Assembly: GCA_028694565.1 (NCBI GenBank)
Contig: JAQVKR010000197.1
Location: 1 to 5,642 of the forward strand
DNA: 5,642 nt
From: Gammaproteobacteria bacterium
GTDB taxonomy: Bacteria > Pseudomonadota > Gammaproteobacteria > DSM-26407
Reading direction: 5' to 3'
Positions 1-4,521 of this stretch are shown piece by piece. Both the position numbers and the translations under genes were made by a program. Below the pieces are notes generated by a model. That model ran no database searches and had not been told where the DNA came from. It saw only the letters and a list, made by a program, of their open reading frames with translations. How positions within the stretch are numbered: the first letter of the stretch is position 1; each line of letters opens with the position of its first letter.

Positions 1-426
1 TTCGAACGGGGCGCCGTCGATGGAGCCGGCGATGGCGGGCGCGGCGTCGAAGGCCTCGTCGCGCAGCCGCAGGGCCTGATCAAACCGCCCCGCGGCCACC
101 GCGCCCAGCGACTGCACCAGCAGGGCGACCCACTGCGCCGGTTCGCCGAACACCACCGGCGAGCGCCGGCCGGCGAAAATCTCCCCGCGCAGGACTTCGC
201 ACTCCAGCCCGGTGCGATAGGTCTGCACCATGGGCAGCGCCTCGGCGTCCAGTTCGCCCACCACGTTGAGCTGGTTCAGCGCCCGGTCCCACTGGCCCAG
301 GACCGCCAGCAGCTGAAACAGGAAGATGCGGTGCTTGGCGTTGGCGGGCTCCCTGCGGACCTGCTCCTGCAGCTGTGCCAGGGCCTGGTCCAGGTCGCCC
401 TCGCGCAGGCTCTGTTCGGCGCTCAT
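1..426 (-). CDS. tagJ: TagJ/ImpE-type T6SS accessory protein, 5' part only
   Basis: The reading frame is open from an ATG at 426-424 to the window edge, giving the first 142 residues; the family is usually about 270-290 residues, so roughly half is missing. The N-terminus is TPR-like: LREGDLDQALAQLQEQVRRE (about 8-26), then paired helices around FLFQLLAVLGQWDRALNQLN. It continues with family-typical stretches MVQTYRTGLECEVLR (66-80), FAGRRSPVVFGEP (84-96) and SIDGAPFE at the cut end. A GGGGGGAG ribosome binding site lies 7-8 bases upstream of the ATG. In T6SSs that have it, TagJ (HsiE1 in P. aeruginosa) is a cytoplasmic accessory protein that binds the N-terminal helix of the sheath protein TssB; it is not a universal core component. 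It sits 91 bases after hcp, the same place as in the H1-T6SS. The family call is from recognised sequence pattern and context; the C-terminal half cannot be judged. Confidence 0.9.
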   Translation of the reverse strand, partial: MSAEQSLREGDLDQALAQLQEQVRREPANAKHRIFLFQLLAVLGQWDRALNQLNVVGELDAEALPMVQTYRTGLECEVLRGEIFAGRRSPVVFGEPAQWVALLVQSLGAVAAGRFDQALRLRDEAFDAAPAIAGSIDGAPFE

Positions 427-445
427 GGCAATACTCCCCCCTGCC

Positions 446-464
446 GGGCCCGGTATCCGGGTCC
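446..464 (-). other. Small hairpin just upstream of the tagJ ribosome binding site
   Basis: On the minus strand GGACCCGG and CCGGGCCC flank a 3-base loop, pairing 5 inner and 2 outer base pairs around one A-C mismatch. It ends about 4 bases before the G-rich ribosome binding site of tagJ (435-441) and could limit ribosome access. GC-rich DNA makes short stems common, so a function is inference only. Confidence 0.3.
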
Positions 465-490
465 GGCGGCCGATGGACGGAACGGCGGTG

Positions 491-518
491 AACGGCCGGC
501 GCTGTGGCGCGGCCGGTT
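491..518 (-). other. GC-rich hairpin at the end of hcp, no U-tract
   Basis: Arms 491-502 and 507-518 pair as AAC/GTT, GGCC/GGCC and GCGC/GCGC with one bulged base on each side and a 4-base loop. The structure begins at the last base of the hcp stop codon. The transcript after it reads CACCGCCGTTCC, so it lacks the U-run of an intrinsic terminator. It could protect the hcp 3' end or reduce read-through into tagJ, which would suit the much higher need for Hcp; that role is inferred. Confidence 0.4.
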
Positions 519-1003
519 CAATCCTGCCGGTTGGTCTCCAGGTTCCAGGTGCGGTCGGTCGTGGCGCCCGGGGAGCCGGTCTGATCGATGGGGGTGTACT
601 CCCACTTGATCTTGCCGTAGGCGAAGCTGACGTTCTCCATCGGCTTGTCGCCGCCGGCGGAGCCGCCCGGCATGATGGCGCTGACGATCACGTCCTCCAG
701 GGTGTACTTCATGAAGGTGTGCTTGTCGCCCGAGGCGAGGCACAACTCCATCTCCACCTTGGGGATGTGTTCGCCCTTGGCGCACTTGATGTTGAGCTCG
801 GGCGTGGCCGCATCCACCGTCTTGACGATGTTGAAGTCCTGGAAGTCGGCCCGGCCGCCCGTGCGCCCGCCGGTGGCGCTGGCGCTGGAAACCGGCTGGC
901 TGACGCCGTGGCTGTAGCTCAGCACCTCGATCCACTTGTCGTGGGCATCGTCCGAACTCTCGCCGTCGACTCCCTCGATCTTCAGAAAAGCATCGAATGC
1001 CAT
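518..1003 (-). CDS. hcp: Hcp, T6SS inner-tube protein
   Basis: Hcp assembles into hexameric rings that stack into the tube inside the T6SS sheath and is expelled on contraction; it also carries small effectors. The 161-residue length is typical (P. aeruginosa Hcp1 has 162). Family landmarks are the start MAFDAFLKIEGVDGES, the I/V-rich strand IEVLSYSHGVSQP (25-37), a Gly/Ser/Thr loop (38-51), DFQDFNIVKTVD (53-64), a run TPELNIKCAKGEHIPKVEME (67-86), LEDVIVSAI (102-110) and PMENVSFAYGKIKWEYTP (121-138). There is no signal peptide, as expected. It has the plain one-domain form with no C-terminal toxin extension. Cysteines are at 74 and 88. The AAAAGGAG ribosome binding site, 7 bases before the ATG, is strong and suits a highly produced protein. 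It follows tssC by 100 bases with a hairpin between them. Confidence 0.96.
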   Translation of the reverse strand: MAFDAFLKIEGVDGESSDDAHDKWIEVLSYSHGVSQPVSSASATGGRTGGRADFQDFNIVKTVDAATPELNIKCAKGEHIPKVEMELCLASGDKHTFMKYTLEDVIVSAIMPGGSAGGDKPMENVSFAYGKIKWEYTPIDQTGSPGATTDRTWNLETNRQD

Positions 1004-1057
1004 GGGTCTTCTCCTTTTGTGACCGGCCGGTTCGGTGTGGCCGGGATCCTGTCCGTT

Positions 1058-1079
1058 GGGGCGGGCCGGAATCCGCCCC
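1058..1079 (-). other. Stem-loop in the tssC-hcp gap, no U-tract
   Basis: GGGGCGG (1058-1064) and CCGCCCC (1073-1079) form a perfect 7-bp stem with an 8-base loop. It lies between the tssC stop and the hcp ribosome binding site and has no following T-run on the minus strand. A role as a processing or stabilising element, giving hcp its own stable message, is inference. A perfect 10-base palindrome, ACCGGCCGGT (1022-1031), lies closer to hcp in the same gap. I see no convincing separate hcp promoter here. Confidence 0.4.
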
Positions 1080-1103
1080 GCCGCTTAGTCATCTGCTGCC
1101 TGT

Positions 1104-2600
1104 TCAGCCCTGTTTCTCGGAGGGCAGGCGGGTCACCAGCCGCAGTGAGACGGTCAGGCCTTCCAGCTGGTAGTGGGGGCGCAGGAAGAACTTGGAGGTG
1201 TAGTAGCCGGGGTTCCCTTCCACCTCCTCCACCACCACCTGGGCCGCCGCCAGCGGCTTGCGGGCCTTGTCCTCCTCCGAGGCGGTGCTCGGGTTGGGCT
1301 CCACGTACTTCATGATCCACTTGTTCAGCCACTTCTCCATGTCCGTGCGCTCCTTGAAGGAGCCGACCTTGTCGCGCACGATGCACTTCAGGTAGTGGGC
1401 GAAGCGGCAGCTGGCGAACAGGTAGGGCAGCCGCGCGGCCAGGTTGGCGTTGGCGGTGGCGTCCGGATCGTCGTACTCGGCCGGCTTCTGCAGCGACTGG
1501 GCGCCGATGAAGGCGGCGAAGTCGGAGTTCTTCTTGTGGATCAGGGGCATCAGGCCGTTCTTGGCCAGCTCCGCCTCGCGCCGGTCGGAGATGGCGATCT
1601 CGGTGGGGCATTTCATGTCCACCCCGCCGTCGTCGGTGGGGAAGGTATGGGTGGGCAGCCCCTCCACCGCGCCGCCGGACTCCACGCCGCGGATGCGCGA
1701 GCACCAGCCGTAGAGTTTGAAGGCGCGGTTGATGTTGGTGGCCATGGCGTAGGCGGCATTGGACCAGGTGTACTTGTCGTGGGCCGCACCGACGGTGTCC
1801 TCCTCGAAGTCGAACTCCTCCACCGGATTGGTGCGGGCGCCGTAGGGCAGGCGCGAGAGGAAGCGCGGCATGGCCAGGCCGATGTAGCGGGAATCCTCCG
1901 CTTCGCGCAGGGAGCGCCAGGCCGCGTACTCCGGGGTCTGGAAGATCTTGGTGAGGTCGCGCGGATTGGAGAGCTCCTGCCAGGTCTCCATCTGCATCAG
2001 GGCCGGCGCGGCGGCGCTGATGAACGGCGCGTGGGCGGCCGCCGCCACCTGGGCGATCTCGCCGAGCAGCTCCACGTCCGGCGGACTGTGGTCGAAGTAG
2101 TAGTCGCCCACCAGGCAGCCGTAGGGCTCGCCGCCGAACTGGCCGTACTCCTCCTCGTAGAGCTTCTTGAAGATGGGGCTCTGGTCCCAGGCGGTGCCCT
2201 TGAACTTCTTCAGGGTTTTGCTGAGGTCCTTCTTGGAGATGTTCAGGACGCGGATCTTGAGCATCTCGTCGGTTTCGGTGTTGTTCACCAGGTAGTGCAG
2301 GCCACGCCAGCTCCCCTCGAGTTGCTGGAAGTCGGCGTGGTGGAGGACCAGGTTCACCTGTTCGGTGAGCTTGCGGTCGATTTCGGCGATGATCGCCTCG
2401 ATGGAGCGGACGGCGTCCTCGGAGATGAGCGCGGTCTGGCCCAGGGCCTGTGCGGCCAGGGTGTGGACGGCCTCTTCCACCGCCTCCTTGGCGCGATCGG
2501 ACTTGGGCTTGAACTCCTTCTGCAGCAGGGCGGTGAATTCGCCGGCTTCGAGCGTGGTGGCTTCGGCCTGCTTTTGGGTGTCTTGCTGGGTCTCGGCCAT
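1104..2600 (-). CDS. tssC: TssC, large subunit of the T6SS contractile sheath
   Basis: TssC (VipB/HsiC/ImpD) pairs with TssB to build the cytoplasmic sheath whose contraction drives the Hcp tube through the envelope; ClpV later recycles it. The gene is full length at 498 residues. Recognisable family blocks are QLEGSWRGLHYLV (about 93-105), EEEYGQFGGEPYGCLVGDYY (149-168), a RFLSRLPYGARTNP block near 246-259, DKYTWSNAAYAMA near 276-288, and a C-terminal FFLRPHYQLEGLTVSLRLVT. The N-terminus holds a predicted helix with LLQKEF at 25-30, in the area where ClpV recognises TssC in studied systems; that assignment is by position only. The ATG at 2600 is supported by GAGGAG 7 bases upstream. It lies 4 bases after tssB, so the two sheath genes look translationally coupled, in keeping with their 1:1 assembly. 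The TGA stop is at 1106-1104. Confidence 0.97.
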   Translation of the reverse strand: MAETQQDTQKQAEATTLEAGEFTALLQKEFKPKSDRAKEAVEEAVHTLAAQALGQTALISEDAVRSIEAIIAEIDRKLTEQVNLVLHHADFQQLEGSWRGLHYLVNNTETDEMLKIRVLNISKKDLSKTLKKFKGTAWDQSPIFKKLYEEEYGQFGGEPYGCLVGDYYFDHSPPDVELLGEIAQVAAAAHAPFISAAAPALMQMETWQELSNPRDLTKIFQTPEYAAWRSLREAEDSRYIGLAMPRFLSRLPYGARTNPVEEFDFEEDTVGAAHDKYTWSNAAYAMATNINRAFKLYGWCSRIRGVESGGAVEGLPTHTFPTDDGGVDMKCPTEIAISDRREAELAKNGLMPLIHKKNSDFAAFIGAQSLQKPAEYDDPDATANANLAARLPYLFASCRFAHYLKCIVRDKVGSFKERTDMEKWLNKWIMKYVEPNPSTASEEDKARKPLAAAQVVVEEVEGNPGYYTSKFFLRPHYQLEGLTVSLRLVTRLPSEKQG

Positions 2601-2604
2601 GGCG

Positions 2605-3138
2605 TTACTCCTCGGCGGGTGCGGACGGGGCTTCCGCCTCTCCGGCGGGCTTGGGCGCGGCGGCCAGGGCGGAGAGCAGGGTGGGATCGTTGAGTACCTT
2701 CGCGATCAGGTCCTCGGCCCCGCTCTTGCCGTCCATATAGGTGAGCAGGTTGGAGAGCTGGGTGCGGGCCTGGAGGAGCTTGTTCAGGGCATCCACCTTC
2801 CGCGCCACGGCGGCGGGGGAGAAGTCCTCCATGCTCTCGAAGGTCAGGTCCACGTTCAGGTTGCCCTCGCCGGTCAGGGTGTTGGGCACCTGGAAGGCGA
2901 TGCGGGGCTTCATCGACTTGAGCCGGTCGTCGAAGTTGTCCACGTCGATCTCCAGGTACTTGCGATCGGCCACGGCGGGCAGCGGCTCCTCGGGCTTGCC
3001 CGAGAGGTCGGCCATCACGCCCATGACGAAGGGCAGCTGGATCTTCTTTTCCGCACCGTAGAGCTCCACGTCGTATTCGATCTGGACGCGGGGGGCCCGG
3101 TTGCGGGCTATGAACTTCTGGCTGCTGGATTTAGCCAC
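2605..3138 (-). CDS. tssB: TssB, small subunit of the T6SS contractile sheath
   Basis: TssB (VipA/HsiB/ImpC) forms the sheath heterodimer with TssC. The 177-residue length is normal. The diagnostic N-terminal blocks are RNRAPRVQIEYDVE (12-25) and LPFVMGVMADLSG (35-47), followed by RKYLEIDVDNFDDRLKSMKP (59-78) and a helical C-terminal half with LNKLLQARTQLSNLLTYMDG (118-137). The last 20 or so residues are a low-complexity Ala/Pro/Glu tail. The start codon is GTG (3138-3136), not ATG; an AGGAGG ribosome binding site sits 6 bases upstream at 3145-3150 and the family N-terminus begins at once, so the start is well supported. It follows tssA by 90-odd bases containing a strong hairpin, and its final two codons double as the tssC ribosome binding site. 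The N-terminal helix would be the expected contact for TagJ. Confidence 0.97.
   Translation of the reverse strand: MAKSSSQKFIARNRAPRVQIEYDVELYGAEKKIQLPFVMGVMADLSGKPEEPLPAVADRKYLEIDVDNFDDRLKSMKPRIAFQVPNTLTGEGNLNVDLTFESMEDFSPAAVARKVDALNKLLQARTQLSNLLTYMDGKSGAEDLIAKVLNDPTLLSALAAAPKPAGEAEAPSAPAEE
2608..2613 (-). promoter_or_regulatory. tssC ribosome binding site inside the tssB 3' end
   Basis: GAGGAG is both the last two Glu codons of tssB and a Shine-Dalgarno site 7 bases before the tssC ATG. Ribosomes finishing tssB would stop almost on the tssC start, a layout typical of translational coupling. Confidence 0.8.
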
Positions 3139-3157
3139 GAGATACCTCCTCTGCTCA

Positions 3158-3191
3158 CGGGGCCCACGCGATAGCCGGCGTGCCGGCCCCG
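3158..3191 (-). other. Strong hairpin between tssA and tssB, no U-tract
   Basis: On the minus strand CGGGGCC pairs with GGCCCCG (7 bp) and, after a 2-base bulge on one side, CACGC pairs with GCGTG (5 bp), closing an 8-base loop. The hairpin ends 7 bases before the AGGAGG ribosome binding site of tssB. No T-run follows, so it is not a standard intrinsic terminator. Possible roles are attenuation, an RNase stop that stabilises the tssBC message, or control of tssB translation; none can be chosen from sequence. Confidence 0.5.
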
Positions 3192-3228
3192 CTTACCGGG
3201 CATGGGTTCCCGGGCCGGCCGGAAGCGG

Positions 3229-4269
3229 TTAACCCCCTTCCGGCCCCCGGATTTCCTCGACCTGCTGCACCGCGCCGGGTGCCAGGTCCCGAATGATTGC
3301 CATGAAATCCATGGTCGCCAGCCGCTTCGCCCGCTGCATCAGCAGGGGGATGGGGCTGGAGGGTTCGTGCCGCCTGTAGTAGTCGCAGATGGCGTCGAGC
3401 GCCCGCACCACATCCTCGCGGGAGTTGAGTGCGCCGGGCACGCCCGTGCCGCCGGCCGTCGGCGCGGTCGCGGGCGTTGGGTTATCGGTCATGGCCGCGG
3501 TCTCCTCCAGCGCGGGGCTGCTGCCGCCGCGGCGTGCCAATTGTCCGCCCACCACCTGGCCGGCCTCCTGCAGCAGCGCCTTGAGCGGGCTCAGATCCGG
3601 GGCCACTCCGGCCCCGACCTGTTCATCGAGCCGTCTGCCGATGGCGCCGAGCTCGTCCAAGGCGCCGTTGAGAGCCTCCAGGGTGGTACCGATCTCCTCC
3701 ACCGGGACCTCCGTGAAAGCCGCGTCGATGACCGCCTCGGTGGGGGGTTCCTGCATGTCCGCCGGGGGTGGCAGGCGGCCGTGGGCGATCTCCCAGTCGC
3801 GCAGATCGAAGCGTCCTATCGCCCGTGAGCTGACCAGCGGTGCCTCGCGGGCCGCGCCGATCATCAGCTCCGGCGCGGTCAGGGCCGCCAGGGTGTTGAG
3901 CCGGAAGGTGGGATCGTTGTTGTCGTCGGGATCGAGGTGGGGATGGACCTGGTCCCAGTGTTTCTCCAGCAGGCCGCGGATGAGCGCGAGCCCCTGGTGG
4001 AGGCCGGGGAAACCCTCGGTATGGGTCAGGGCCAGGCACAGCTGCATGGCCACGCGGAGGTCCTTGGTGCGGTGCAGCAGATCCAGTGCGAGGCCACGCA
4101 CCGCCTTCCAGTCGGGCTCCTCCGCCGGCTGGATGACATCCCCTATCTGCCGCTCCGGCTTGCCCTCGGCCGCACGCTCGAGCTCGCCGTACTGGGCGTC
4201 ATACTCGAGGTTGTCGCCGCAGGGTGAGTCTGCGGAAATCTCCTGGAGCAGTTCGCCGACGTCTATCAC
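3229..4269 (-). CDS. tssA: TssA, T6SS tail-assembly and cap protein (ImpA_N family)
   Basis: TssA binds the baseplate and then the distal end of the growing tail, where it coordinates tube and sheath polymerisation. From the GTG at 4269 the protein has 346 residues, like P. aeruginosa TssA1 (about 344). The conserved ImpA N-terminal domain covers roughly 10-130: SADSPCGDNLEYD, ERAAEGKPERQIGD, EEPDWKAV, LLHRTKDLRVAMQL and DPDDNNDPTFRLNTL are clear hallmarks. A variable middle follows, with an Ala/Pro/Thr/Gly-rich linker at about 248-280. The C-terminal block SREDVVRALDAICDYYRRHE, then PIPLLMQRAKRLATMDFMAI, fits the TssA1-type oligomerising end. An ATG 12 bases upstream (4281-4279) would add four residues, but it has only AAGG touching it, whereas the GTG has GGAGG at a 5-base spacing and gives MIDVGELL, like the start of TssA1 as I recall it. 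It is the first gene of the operon and probably under post-transcriptional control. Confidence 0.95.
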   Translation of the reverse strand: MIDVGELLQEISADSPCGDNLEYDAQYGELERAAEGKPERQIGDVIQPAEEPDWKAVRGLALDLLHRTKDLRVAMQLCLALTHTEGFPGLHQGLALIRGLLEKHWDQVHPHLDPDDNNDPTFRLNTLAALTAPELMIGAAREAPLVSSRAIGRFDLRDWEIAHGRLPPPADMQEPPTEAVIDAAFTEVPVEEIGTTLEALNGALDELGAIGRRLDEQVGAGVAPDLSPLKALLQEAGQVVGGQLARRGGSSPALEETAAMTDNPTPATAPTAGGTGVPGALNSREDVVRALDAICDYYRRHEPSSPIPLLMQRAKRLATMDFMAIIRDLAPGAVQQVEEIRGPEGG

Positions 4270-4274
4270 GCTGG

Positions 4275-4279
4275 CCTCC
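4275..4279 (-). promoter_or_regulatory. Ribosome binding site favouring the GTG start of tssA
   Basis: GGAGG lies 5 bases before GTG 4269-4267 and includes the G of the upstream ATG. The ATG itself has no site at normal spacing; AAGG abuts it directly and GAG is 11 bases away. This decides the chosen start, though not conclusively. Confidence 0.6.
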
Positions 4280-4289
4280 ATCCTTGTAG
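4278..4289 (-). promoter_or_regulatory. Candidate CsrA/RsmA binding site over the tssA start
   Basis: The minus-strand RNA reads CUACAAGGAUGG, matching the CsrA consensus RUACARGGAUGU at 10 of 12 positions, including the whole UACARGGAUG core. It covers the upstream ATG and overlaps the GGAGG site, so a bound protein would block initiation. More GGA motifs lie upstream in the leader at 4312-4314, 4300-4302, 4395-4400 (two) and 4437-4439. RsmA is known to repress T6SS genes in P. aeruginosa. Binding here is inferred. Confidence 0.5.
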
Positions 4290-4424
4290 CCGCTCAGTGT
4301 CCTGCATACCATCCTGACCGGCTACCAGGCCCGTCTTACAGGCACCGGCGGCGGCGACCAGGTCGGGGGACCCACGTCAGCCGCCGCAGTTCGCTCCTCC
4401 CGGCAGGGGAAGGAGGCATGGTTC

Positions 4425-4450
4425 TATGGACCTCGTTCCTAAGGTCTATA
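4425..4450. promoter_or_regulatory. Imperfect dyad across the -10 and start of the T6SS promoter candidate
   Basis: Two 9-base arms, TATGGACCT (4425-4433) and AGGTCTATA (4442-4450), are inverted and pair at 8 of 9 positions across an 8-base centre. The right arm wholly contains the -10 box at 4445-4450 and the centre falls at the expected start site. This is the layout of a repressor operator, or of a hairpin at the very 5' end of the transcript. No known regulator is recognised. Confidence 0.4.
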
Positions 4451-4473
4451 ACACACGGATCCGGGGTGCGCAA
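4445..4473 (-). promoter_or_regulatory. Sigma70-type promoter candidate for the T6SS operon
   Basis: An extended -10 (TGT followed by TATAGA, -10 at 4450-4445) lies 17 bases from TTGCGC (4473-4468). The -10 matches 4 of 6 and the -35 matches 3 of 6 of the consensus, with the TG extension compensating. Initiation would be near 4438, leaving a leader of about 165 bases before tssA. This AT-containing patch stands out in very GC-rich DNA. I found no sigma54-type -24/-12 element in the region. Confidence 0.45.
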
Positions 4474-4496
4474 ACGTCGCCTGCGGGGCCGTGTGC

Positions 4497-4518
4497 ATCG
4501 CGGGGCCTCGGCCGCGAT
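4497..4518 (-). other. Stem-loop just after the exported-protein gene
   Basis: ATCGCGG (4497-4503) and CCGCGAT (4512-4518) form a perfect 7-bp stem with an 8-base loop, starting 3 bases after the TAG stop at 4524-4522. The bases after it (GCACACGG) contain no T-run, so termination would not be of the standard intrinsic type. It may still separate this gene's transcript from the T6SS promoter about 25 bases on. Confidence 0.35.
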
Positions 4519-4521
4519 CCG

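Noticed and set aside
982..1092. Minus-strand 36-codon frame from an ATG after tssC that ends inside hcp
   Set aside because: It has only a weak AGG upstream, a basic Pro-rich composition typical of GC-rich spacers, and overlaps the hcp start in another frame. Coupling to hcp is possible but unsupported.
326..1315. Plus-strand open frame of 329 codons
   Set aside because: It spans three minus-strand T6SS genes and their gaps and has low-complexity Pro/Arg/Gly ends; a shadow.
1173..2693. Plus-strand open frame of 506 codons
   Set aside because: It lies antisense to tssC and has the biased Gly/Val/Leu/His composition of a GC-rich shadow frame; tssC on the other strand is unmistakable.
4282..4521. 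Sigma54 promoter, expected at some T6SS operons
   Set aside because: I found no GG/GC pair with TGGCAC- and TTGCA-like spacing on the minus strand; the extended -10 candidate fits better.
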